From NCBI GenBank assembly GCA_030019485.1, contig JASEEW010000022.1, forward strand, positions 1 to 15,092: 15,092 nt of DNA. Reading direction: 5' to 3'. The stretch is from Thermoplasmatales archaeon (GTDB lineage Archaea > Thermoplasmatota > JASEFT01 > JAUWIS01). Positions 6,334 to 13,162 of the stretch are shown piece by piece. The position numbers and the translations under genes are program-made. Position 1 is the stretch's first letter, and every line of letters begins with the position of its first letter. The notes below the pieces were generated by a model. The model was not told the origin of the DNA and ran no database searches. It saw only the letters and a list, made by a program, of their open reading frames with translations.

Positions 6334-6708
6334 ATGAGAAAGATATGGGGAATAAAAAAGAACACGCTAAAACTTATACTTGAGGTTTCAAAAGAAAGTT
6401 ATCCTAAGGAGTTTGCTGGCTTGCTCAGAGCAGAGAAAGGGGTTATCACTGAGGTTATGCTGCTTCCAGGAACACTCTCAGGCAGCTCTTCTGCGATATT
6501 CCAGCTTCACATGAGACCAATTGATTTCACAGTTGTAGGGAGTGTGCATTCCCATCCATCAAATAGTTTCTCGCCTTCTGGTCCTGACCTGCACCTGTTT
6601 GAAAAATTCGGCCATACACATATTATTACCTGCGCCCCCTATGATTACGATTCATGGTGCGCATACGACTTTTACGGCAGCAAAATTGAGATAGAGGTTG
6701 TGGACTAA
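6334..6708 (+). CDS. JAMM/MPN+ zinc metalloprotease
   Basis: This single-domain 124-residue protein has a complete JAMM motif, H72-S-H74, seven residues, S82, two residues, D85, plus an upstream glutamate E26 in YPKEFAGLL, as needed for zinc-dependent isopeptidase activity. Archaeal relatives cleave ubiquitin-like SAMP conjugates or process sulfur-carrier proteins. No SAMP or E1-like gene is in the window, so the substrate is unknown. It follows nadK, now separated from it by the TnpB element, and its stop codon overlaps the stop of the convergent radical SAM gene by four bases. Confidence 0.88.
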   Translation: MRKIWGIKKNTLKLILEVSKESYPKEFAGLLRAEKGVITEVMLLPGTLSGSSSAIFQLHMRPIDFTVVGSVHSHPSNSFSPSGPDLHLFEKFGHTHIITCAPYDYDSWCAYDFYGSKIEIEVVD

Positions 6709-8324
6709 AACTCTAGAAAACTCAGCAGTTTTTCCCCAATATTTTTATCATCAAAACAGTTTATGAACTCATTTTCTGTTTTGAAAGGTCTGGTTCTCAC
6801 TATTCTCATAGCCCTTTTTTTACCAACACATGGCAGTGATTCCACTGCTTTCAATGATGCCTTATTTATGTTGAATGGATACTCTATGCCAGTTATGCTC
6901 CTCATTCCCCAGTCCGTAATAGACACATTGATGAAAATGTTTTCAGGGATTTTATAGGGAATTCCAACAAGCAGGGGGTAGCTGCCTATCTGCCTCCCAA
7001 ATGTTGTGTTCCCAATGCCTTTTTCCATAAACACATCTTTTAAAATTGTTCCAAAAGGAACAATTTTTTTCAGCATCCCCCTGTCAACCTCTTTTCTTAT
7101 TTTTTCTTTGTACCTAACAAAAAGCGAATGATGTTTTCTTGGGAATTTTTCCCTGAACCCAAGAACCCGTCTAATATTTATCCTTCTCAGAAGTAATCCT
7201 TTGCCCAGAACCTTTTTCAGAAAATCATAGTTGAGTTCATAGGTTTTTTTTGTTTCATCCTTTAAACCACAAACGATGTTTATCCCTGGTAAAAGCATGG
7301 GCATCCCATTAATCCCTCTTTCTCTTCCGATTTTGTTTATTAATTCTATGCTTTTCATTACCTGCTCCGGCGTGGCATTCAGATTGTTTGCCTTTATTAC
7401 AGAAGGGTCAGCGCTCTCCATTCCAAGTGCAAGCACATTGCCAGGGGTGCAGTATTTCACAAGGATTTTCATAATTTTTTCTGACTCAAAAGGATGCTCT
7501 GCTATTATTGCGGGATTTGCATTATCAACATGGAGAACATTTAAGTTTGGCGCCCCTTTTCTTATGCCTGCTAAAAGTTTTTTTATTTCATCAGGATTTG
7601 GTGTTGGCGTCTCTGTTTCACCTATTCCCTTTGCTTTGTATGAGAAAAGGCATGACTGTGTGAGTCTGAAGTTTACAACGCCAATGCTGTTCAATGCTTT
7701 TATCTCTTTCACAATATCATCAGCATCCCTGAAAACAGGTTTTCCATATAAAGGCTCAATGCAAAACGAGCATCCGCCTGTGAAGTATCTGACGCAGCCT
7801 CTCATTGTTTCAACCTCAGCAATCAACGGCAGGGGGAAATCAGGATGATGCCTGACAATATCTGCACCTTTTACTGACCATCTATTCCATTCATCAATTG
7901 TTCTGTTTCTATCTGAGAATGTTCTGTCAGTAAGAAAGTCATAAACAGACGCATCTAAATCCTTTTTTGCAACCCAGTCAAAACCCTCAAAATTATCTAA
8001 TTCAAACCTTGCTCTTGCACCACCAGCAATTTTTATTCCATCAAATTTTTCGTTTATTTCCCTTATCTCTTTTGATGAAACAGGCATTGCCCTCAGGTAC
8101 TTTCCTGGGACAACAGCACCCGCGACAAGTATGAGAATATTTGCGTTCATCATCTGTTTAACCCTGTCAGAGTTTTTTCTGTACTCATCAATTGTTAAAT
8201 AAGTAAAATCGTTATCAGAATCCTTTACTGCACCAGCAACATACCTAACAAGGGGTGAAATGTACGGGGGAACACCAAGACAGGCAGGCTCATCAACATA
8301 TCCATCCAGAATAACAATTCTCAT
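6705..8324 (-). CDS. radical SAM protein with C-terminal helix-hairpin-helix
   Basis: The 539-residue protein begins with a region of Rossmann-like strands (MRIVILDGYV, ANILILVAGA) like that in B12-binding radical SAM enzymes. The cluster-binding cysteines lie in METMRGCVRYFTGGCSFC at C177, C185 and C188, a CX7CX2C spacing rather than the usual CX3CX2C. The barrel continues with VNFRLTQSC, NVLHVDNANP, LALGMESADP (a typical SAM-binding strand) and GINIVCGLKDET. Residues about 487-515 form a helix-hairpin-helix (LKAVESLPCVGKKRAMRIV), suggesting nucleic-acid binding. The start ATG lies four bases after the stop of the KaiC-like gene, so the two are probably co-transcribed. The reaction is unknown; RNA or DNA modification is a guess from the HhH. 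Confidence 0.82.
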   Translation of the reverse strand: MRIVILDGYVDEPACLGVPPYISPLVRYVAGAVKDSDNDFTYLTIDEYRKNSDRVKQMMNANILILVAGAVVPGKYLRAMPVSSKEIREINEKFDGIKIAGGARARFELDNFEGFDWVAKKDLDASVYDFLTDRTFSDRNRTIDEWNRWSVKGADIVRHHPDFPLPLIAEVETMRGCVRYFTGGCSFCIEPLYGKPVFRDADDIVKEIKALNSIGVVNFRLTQSCLFSYKAKGIGETETPTPNPDEIKKLLAGIRKGAPNLNVLHVDNANPAIIAEHPFESEKIMKILVKYCTPGNVLALGMESADPSVIKANNLNATPEQVMKSIELINKIGRERGINGMPMLLPGINIVCGLKDETKKTYELNYDFLKKVLGKGLLLRRINIRRVLGFREKFPRKHHSLFVRYKEKIRKEVDRGMLKKIVPFGTILKDVFMEKGIGNTTFGRQIGSYPLLVGIPYKIPENIFINVSITDWGMRSITGIEYPFNINKASLKAVESLPCVGKKRAMRIVRTRPFKTENEFINCFDDKNIGEKLLSFLEF

Positions 8325-8328
8325 AGAA

Positions 8329-9069
8329 TTATTTTGCTATAATCTCAAATCCTTTATCTGTTACAAGCAATGGGAAGTAGTCTGTTGCATGCTTTGTTTC
8401 CCTCATCTTTACCACACTGATGTACCTGCCGACCGTTCTTTTTTCCCTCTCCATTGAAAGATGTATTATGCCATCTGATAGAAAACTTTCAACATCATAT
8501 TTTCCAAATGATTTTTTTTCACCATGCATTTCTGATATTACTAATGTTGTCAATCCCATGCTCCTTAACCCCTCAAAGAAATGGAATAGCTCGTTTCTCG
8601 GGTTATCCATCGCAGACAACACACATAATGCATCAAGTGAATCTATGACAAGTATTTTGAAGCCGAGCATTTCCTCATAGTTTTTAATCTGTGCTCCCAG
8701 TGCATTCATCCAGCTGACCTTTTTTCCATCCTCAACCTTGAAACCCATCGCAAGCGCTTCTTCACCAATCTCCGTCCTGAGTTTCCCCAGGTCCATTATT
8801 GTCACCGTGTTCTTAACACTGTCAGGGTCCAGATTGATTTTTTTCATGTGCCGTCCCAGACTCTCCTTGCTCTGCTCAAGCGAAAGATACAGCCCCTTTT
8901 CTCCTTTTTCCTTTGCAGCATTGTAAAGAACGTTGAATGCAAATGACGATTTCATGCATCCTGTACTGCCTGAAACAAGAACCACATAACCAGCAGGTAT
9001 GCCTCCTTCCATCCTTTCATCAAGTCCGTTCACGTATGTTTTAATTCTCTTAATTTTTTTCTCTTCCAT
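8329..9069 (-). CDS. KaiC-like RecA-superfamily ATPase
   Basis: This is a single-domain 246-residue protein of the KaiC/GvpD/RAD55 group. The start region KTYVNGLDERMEGGIPAGYVVLVSGSTG is typical. The Walker A segment reads GSTGCMKS (34-41), with methionine where the family consensus has the last glycine (GxxxxGKS). A KaiC-like SLEQS with E65 and a Walker B strand ILVIDSLDAL (139-148) follow. I place the start at the ATG at 9069; the longer upstream frame reads through the promoter. A TATA-like box lies about 27 bases upstream. Such proteins often regulate partners through ATP binding; the likely partner is the radical SAM protein encoded next. Confidence 0.85.
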   Translation of the reverse strand: MEEKKIKRIKTYVNGLDERMEGGIPAGYVVLVSGSTGCMKSSFAFNVLYNAAKEKGEKGLYLSLEQSKESLGRHMKKINLDPDSVKNTVTIMDLGKLRTEIGEEALAMGFKVEDGKKVSWMNALGAQIKNYEEMLGFKILVIDSLDALCVLSAMDNPRNELFHFFEGLRSMGLTTLVISEMHGEKKSFGKYDVESFLSDGIIHLSMEREKRTVGRYISVVKMRETKHATDYFPLLVTDKGFEIIAK

Positions 9070-9131
9070 AAACCCGTTATTGCATATAAGAGTTATAAAG
9101 TTTTTTATAATAGAAAACAATACCCAACATA
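9070..9131. promoter_or_regulatory. divergent promoter, KaiC-like ATPase / membrane protein
   Basis: On the minus strand CTTTATAAC (9092-9100) lies about 27 bases before the ATG at 9069. On the plus strand TTTATAATA (9104-9112) lies about 25 bases before the ATG at 9132. Neither gene shows a Shine-Dalgarno site, pointing to leaderless transcripts in both directions. Confidence 0.5.
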
Positions 9132-10826
9132 ATGAAAAGATGGGTTTTCTTTGCGCTGCTGGCGGTGTTCCTGCTCGGGCTGACAATGAGGATTCTACCA
9201 TTAACCAGCTATGCTGTATGGGGTTCTGATACTGGTGAATACTACTACCTCACAAAAGCCCTGGTTGAAAACAATTATATTTCATTTGATTATTCTGGCT
9301 GGGGCTTCGGGTACCCGTATTTCCCGGGAATGTTTACCCTGACAGGGAGTGCTGGATTACTTGGTTTTAACCTTTTGGAACTGCTGCTGATTCTCACACC
9401 AATAGTTTCATCTTTGTCCACAATTTTAATTTTTTTTATCACAAAAAATGTTTTTAAGGATGACAGAATAGGAATAATAAGTGCACTGCTGTTCGCGGTA
9501 GCCGCACCCCATGTTTTTACCACATCACACCCCATGCCAGGCAGTCTTGGTGATTTCCTGCTTTTACTCTGTGTTTTTCTATTTCTGAAAATGTATGATA
9601 ACAAAAATTTCATTCTTCTGCTTGCCCCCTCTGCAATCGCATTAATTGTTACCCATCATCTTTCATCCTACTTTCTGTTTATCTCAATACTGCTTTTCAT
9701 TTTTATAAGAGAACTCCTGCAGAAAAGCAGTGATAAGAAAAAATTGAAAATGGAGATACCTCTCCTGGGTTTCTTTTTTGCAGTCATGATGGTTCAATGG
9801 CTATGGATAGCAAAACCTTTTGAGAACATACTGTATGATGCATTCAAAATAAAGCCTCTGATTTTGGTGCTGATGTCATGTTTAGCCTTTTCTGCTCTTC
9901 CAGTAATTGTTTTCCTCAGAAGAAAAATTTCATGGGAGTACAAACCGAAAGCTCCAGCATGGAAAGGAATGGTTGTCAAATACTGCCTTGCCCTGACTGC
10001 AGCATTCTCATTGCTTGGGGTCGCGGTGCTTGCAAATGTTCCCGGGACAGCAATAACAGTGGACGTCAGCAGCATGGTAATATTTGCGCCAACCATCATT
10101 TTTTTCTCGTTTTGTGCTGTCGGCACAGGGTTCTTGGAAAAATACAGGCACGGCGGTTTTATATTCTGCTGGCTTATAGCAATTGCCTTTTCAATGCTTG
10201 TTGGTATAATAACAGAGAACACTGTTCTCATACCATACAGGCATCTGCAGTACATTACAGCACCATTACTGATGTTTGCAGGCTTGGGAATTGTCAAGTT
10301 TTATGATGCATGTGAAAAAAACAAATTGAAAAATATTTTCTTTGCCTTCTCCTTTGCCATTCTCCTACTTCTTGCACCGTTTTCCTGCTACCCCTCAACA
10401 AATGTCCTTGGTGGTTTTGAGGAAGGAACAGACTGCAAGGACATGGAGGCAGTGTTCTGGGTAAAAGAAAACCTGCCAGGTGCAGCAATAGCATCTGACC
10501 ACAGAATGAGCTCCATGTTATTTGGTTTTGCAGACACATTCCCAACCTGGGAGTATGCACCAACTGTTTTTCATTCCTCCTCATTTAATGAATCAAAGGA
10601 TGAACTGCTTAACTGCCGTACTCCTTCCGGTGAAAAAAGGATAGATTATGTGTTTATTGATAAAACAATGAAAGAGAAAGGCGTGGCGCTCACACAGTAT
10701 GAGAATGCAGAGCCCATGAGCACACAATCCATAGAGAAATTCAATCATGCGCCGTTTGTGAAAATATATGACAACGGGTATGCGCAGGTTTACAGGATAA
10801 ACTGGTATCAGGTAGATAGTAGTTAG
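9132..10826 (+). CDS. multi-pass membrane protein, GT-C (STT3/PMT-like) glycosyltransferase fold
   Basis: The 564-residue protein has an N-terminal signal-anchor helix followed by an extracytoplasmic loop with WGSDTGEYYY (30-39), the acidic D-x-x-E arrangement found after the first helix in GT-C enzymes. About ten further hydrophobic helices reach residue 430, and a C-terminal domain follows of about 130 residues. That domain starts with MEAVFWVKENLP and continues ASDHRMSSMLFGF, where true oligosaccharyltransferases have the WWDxG motif. The signature is absent, so it is unlikely to be the OST itself. It may be a lipid-linked sugar transferase at the membrane. Its transcript probably stops near the palindromic repeat that follows the stop codon. 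Confidence 0.72.
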   Translation: MKRWVFFALLAVFLLGLTMRILPLTSYAVWGSDTGEYYYLTKALVENNYISFDYSGWGFGYPYFPGMFTLTGSAGLLGFNLLELLLILTPIVSSLSTILIFFITKNVFKDDRIGIISALLFAVAAPHVFTTSHPMPGSLGDFLLLLCVFLFLKMYDNKNFILLLAPSAIALIVTHHLSSYFLFISILLFIFIRELLQKSSDKKKLKMEIPLLGFFFAVMMVQWLWIAKPFENILYDAFKIKPLILVLMSCLAFSALPVIVFLRRKISWEYKPKAPAWKGMVVKYCLALTAAFSLLGVAVLANVPGTAITVDVSSMVIFAPTIIFFSFCAVGTGFLEKYRHGGFIFCWLIAIAFSMLVGIITENTVLIPYRHLQYITAPLLMFAGLGIVKFYDACEKNKLKNIFFAFSFAILLLLAPFSCYPSTNVLGGFEEGTDCKDMEAVFWVKENLPGAAIASDHRMSSMLFGFADTFPTWEYAPTVFHSSSFNESKDELLNCRTPSGEKRIDYVFIDKTMKEKGVALTQYENAEPMSTQSIEKFNHAPFVKIYDNGYAQVYRINWYQVDSS

Positions 10827-10878
10827 GGAAAAGGGAAAAATATTCTCCCTAGCCCCTAGATACTGGCTCCTAACTACT
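10818..10878. repeat. dispersed TAGTTAG-type repeat, palindromic copy
   Basis: The outer arms AGTAGTTAGG (10818-10827) and CCTAACTACT (10869-10878) are perfect inverted copies, with AGGGAAAAGGG and CTCCCTAGCCCCTA inside. It belongs to the same family as 4103-4186. It overlaps the last codons of the upstream membrane protein gene and precedes the proS promoter. Confidence 0.78.
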
Positions 10879-10924
10879 AATTGGATAGATAGATTTTTGT
10901 ATCCTATAATCCTTATATGTCTTG

Positions 10925-12319
10925 ATGAAAGAGGAAAACTTCTCTGAATGGTACAATGATGTGATTGAGAGAGCAGGGCTTTCTGATAAAAGGTATCCTG
11001 TCAAAGGAATGAATGTGTGGCGCCCCTACGGCTGGAAACTAATGCTCAACATTGACAGAATCATCAGGGAGGAATGCAATAAGAGGAATTTTGATGAGGT
11101 TTGTTTTCCACTGCTTATTCCTGAGGAGCAGTTTAAGAAGGAAAAGGAGCACATAAAGGGTTTTGACGAGCAGGTTTACTGGGTGACAAAGGCTGGTGAA
11201 AACCTGCTTGATGTGCCGCTGCTTCTGCGCCCAACATCTGAAACTGCCATGTACCCAATGTTTGCACTCTGGGTTAGAAGCCATTCAGATTTGCCTTTAA
11301 GAACATATCAGATTGTTAACACATTCAGGTATGAGACAAAGCAGACGCGCCCCTTTGTAAGGGTCAGGGAAATCCATTTTTTTGAAGCGCACACCTGTCA
11401 TACAGATTTTGAGGATGCAGAGCATCAGATAAAAGAATACTATGAGATACTGAAAAATGTTGCGGAAAAACTCTGCCTTCCATATATTCTGACAAAAAGA
11501 CCTGACTGGGACAAGTTCGCTGGCGCCTTCTATTCTGTTGGTATTGACACAATTATGCCATCAGGAAAAACCTTGCAGATTGGCTCAATTCATCAGTACA
11601 GGGAAAACTTCTCAAAAGCATATGATATTAAGTATGAGGATGAAAAAGGTGGGCATAATTTTGTTCATCAGACAACCTATGGTATGAGTGAGAGGTTGGT
11701 TGGCGCTGTCATAGGCGTGCACGGTGATGAAAAAGGACTTGTTTTACCTCCCGGGATTGCGCCTGTTCAAATCGTGATAGTCCCGATATTCAAAAAGGAG
11801 AATGAGAAAACTGTTAAGGACGAGTGTGAAAAAGTCAAAAAAATGCTGAAGGATTTCAGGGTGGAGCTTGACTGCAGGGAGCTCACGCCTGGAAGCAAGT
11901 ACTATGACTGGGAGCTGAAAGGCGTTCCCCTAAGGATTGAGATAGGACCAAGGGATGTGAAAAAACAATGTGCTGTTTTTGTCAGAAGGGACAATGGTGA
12001 AAAGTTTGAAGTAAAAATGGAAAAAATCGTTGAGGAAGCAGGGAAAACACTGAAAAACATTGAAGCAGACCTGCTGAAAAAGGCTGAAAAACTCCTGAAA
12101 AGCAGGCTCAAAAAATTTGAAAAACTGGAAGAGGCAAAAAATTTTGATGGCATAGTAAAAACAGGATGGTGCGGAAAAGAAAACTGCGGTCTTGATACTG
12201 AGGAAAAACTTGACATGAAAACACTTGGCGCACCTGTAGAAAAAGAAAAATTTAAAGGAAAATGCGCCTCCTGCGGAAAAGATACAGATGTTGTGGTTTA
12301 TATGGCGAGAACATACTAA
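10925..12319 (+). CDS. proS: prolyl-tRNA synthetase (archaeal type)
   Basis: The 464-residue class II synthetase charges tRNA-Pro. Motif 1 lies in GMNVWRPYGWKLMLNIDRIIREE (28-50), the proline-site loop in RPTSETAMYPMF (102-113), motif 2 in FRYETKQTRPFVRVREIHFFEAHT (134-157), and motif 3 in GMSERLVGAVIGVHGDEKGLVLPPGIAP (253-280). The HGTP anticodon-binding domain follows, then the C-terminal domain of archaeal/eukaryotic-type enzymes with zinc-ligand-like cysteines C416, C421, C447 and C450, ending in the usual ARTY. No bacterial-type editing insertion is present. I prefer the ATG at 10925 to the TTG at 10922. The last 20 codons recur behind the next gene. Confidence 0.96.
   Translation: MKEENFSEWYNDVIERAGLSDKRYPVKGMNVWRPYGWKLMLNIDRIIREECNKRNFDEVCFPLLIPEEQFKKEKEHIKGFDEQVYWVTKAGENLLDVPLLLRPTSETAMYPMFALWVRSHSDLPLRTYQIVNTFRYETKQTRPFVRVREIHFFEAHTCHTDFEDAEHQIKEYYEILKNVAEKLCLPYILTKRPDWDKFAGAFYSVGIDTIMPSGKTLQIGSIHQYRENFSKAYDIKYEDEKGGHNFVHQTTYGMSERLVGAVIGVHGDEKGLVLPPGIAPVQIVIVPIFKKENEKTVKDECEKVKKMLKDFRVELDCRELTPGSKYYDWELKGVPLRIEIGPRDVKKQCAVFVRRDNGEKFEVKMEKIVEEAGKTLKNIEADLLKKAEKLLKSRLKKFEKLEEAKNFDGIVKTGWCGKENCGLDTEEKLDMKTLGAPVEKEKFKGKCASCGKDTDVVVYMARTY
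12257..12316 (+). repeat. proS 3'-end sequence, original copy of a direct repeat
   Basis: These 60 bases encode GKCASCGKDTDVVVYMARTY at the end of ProRS and match 13034-13093 at 54 of 60 positions by direct comparison. Confidence 0.9.
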
Positions 12320-12328
12320 CACAGCAAA

Positions 12329-12339
12329 CCTTTTAAACC
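12329..12339 (+). promoter_or_regulatory. TATA-like box of the acylphosphatase gene
   Basis: CCTTTTAAACC is centred about 23 bases before the ATG at 12357 in a 37-base gap after proS. No ribosome binding site is seen, so a separate leaderless transcript is likely. Confidence 0.5.
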
Positions 12340-12356
12340 ATAAAGATAATCTGAAT

Positions 12357-13028
12357 ATGATGATTAAGGCAAGGTTGGTTGTAGAGGGGAACGTTCAGGG
12401 TGTTAGTTATAGGGCGCTGGTTAAGCAGATTGCTAGAAGGTTGGGGATAAAGGGTTTGGTTAGGAATTTGGAGGAAAAAGGAGTGGAAATATTTTGTGGA
12501 TCTTCTAACGAGTCTGTTTTACGGAATTTTGTGAAAATGATAGATAAAAAAGGGGACATAAAGGAACCGTTTTCCTTAAATGTTGAGAAAATAAATATTT
12601 ACAGAGAAGGCGAAAAAGGTTATGTGAACCCACCGGTCCAGTTTAAAACATTTGATGTTGACTACAAAATAAAACTTGACCCATTCCAAAAGGAATCTAT
12701 AGAAAAATCTGAAATTGGTGGATTGCTCCTGCTGGATACAAGAGAGGAAGTAAAAGGTTCTAGGAAGGATATCAAGGGTGTGAAGAATGAGATTAAAGAA
12801 TTTAGAACAGAAACAAAAGAAAGTTTCAACAGTTTGGATGAAAAGTATCATATTGTTTCTCAGAGTCTAAAATCATCAGATGAAACACAAAAAATGATGA
12901 AAGAAGAACTCTCTGAAATGAGAAAGGAGTTTTCCCAGAGTAGAGGGCAGATTGCAAAACTTGTTGAACACATTGGTCTGCTTGTCAAGGACCATATTGA
13001 GAAAGAGGAAAAAAGTGGAAAACTGTAA
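12357..13028 (+). CDS. acylphosphatase domain fused to a long coiled coil
   Basis: Residues 3-100 form an acylphosphatase domain. The signature VEGNVQGVSYR (9-19) carries the phosphate-binding loop and catalytic R19, and GLVRNLEEKGVEIFCGS carries the catalytic N37. Both key residues are present, so hydrolysis of acyl phosphates is possible. The rest (about 110-223) is charged and helix-prone. The pattern in DTREEVKGSRKDIKGVKNEIKEFRTETKESFNSLDEKY and again from residue 175 on predicts a coiled coil, which ordinary acylphosphatases of about 90 residues lack. The tail could oligomerise or bind a partner. The gene is bracketed by two copies of the proS 3' end, which suggests it arrived by recombination. 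The ATG pair at 12357 and 12360 leaves the exact start uncertain by one codon. Confidence 0.8.
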   Translation: MMIKARLVVEGNVQGVSYRALVKQIARRLGIKGLVRNLEEKGVEIFCGSSNESVLRNFVKMIDKKGDIKEPFSLNVEKINIYREGEKGYVNPPVQFKTFDVDYKIKLDPFQKESIEKSEIGGLLLLDTREEVKGSRKDIKGVKNEIKEFRTETKESFNSLDEKYHIVSQSLKSSDETQKMMKEELSEMRKEFSQSRGQIAKLVEHIGLLVKDHIEKEEKSGKL

Positions 13029-13033
13029 TTAAG

Positions 13034-13093
13034 GGCAAATGCGCCTCCTGCGGGAAAGACACAGATGTTGTGGTTTATATGGCGAGGACGTAA
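13034..13093 (+). pseudogene. orphan duplicate of the last 20 codons of proS
   Basis: Read in the original frame this gives GKCASCGKDTDVVVYMART followed by a stop in place of the terminal Tyr. It differs from the genuine end of proS at six positions: five are synonymous third-base changes and the sixth turns TAC into TAA. No start codon or rest of proS is attached, so it cannot be expressed as ProRS. It begins six bases after the acylphosphatase stop codon. Confidence 0.88.
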
Positions 13094-13096
13094 TAG

Positions 13097-13160
13097 TAAA
13101 CTCCGCAACCGAAAGCAAATCGGTAAAGGTTTCACGCCGAAATCCATGTTGCGGAGTTTA
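13097..13160. other. 64-base structured element with a 13-bp perfect stem
   Basis: TAAACTCCGCAAC (13097-13109) and GTTGCGGAGTTTA (13148-13160) are perfect inverted copies. Between them a smaller hairpin can form from CCGA and TCGG around a seven-base loop, and another from GGTTTC (13128-13133) and GAAATCC (13139-13145) with one bulged base and a five-base loop. Together they make a three-way junction. It lies between the stops of two convergent genes and could be a terminator, a small RNA or a recombination site. It lacks clear C/D or H/ACA boxes and the canonical attC core. Confidence 0.6.
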
Positions 13161-13162
13161 GT

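Noticed and set aside
9070..9201. Upstream extension of the KaiC-like gene
   Set aside because: It overlaps the start of the divergent membrane protein and its promoter; the family start is at MEEKKIKRIK.
9794..10297. Minus-strand frame inside the membrane protein gene
   Set aside because: It is a shadow of a hydrophobic plus-strand gene whose reading frame is continuous and has a good promoter.
12288..12356. Upstream extension of the acylphosphatase gene into proS
   Set aside because: The domain begins MIKARLVVEG as in the family and the TATA-like box lies between the two genes.
13097..13160. tRNA or integron attC site
   Set aside because: No acceptor, D and T arms in tRNA order and no anticodon arm of five pairs; the stem lacks the RYYYAAC/GTTRRRY core needed for attC.
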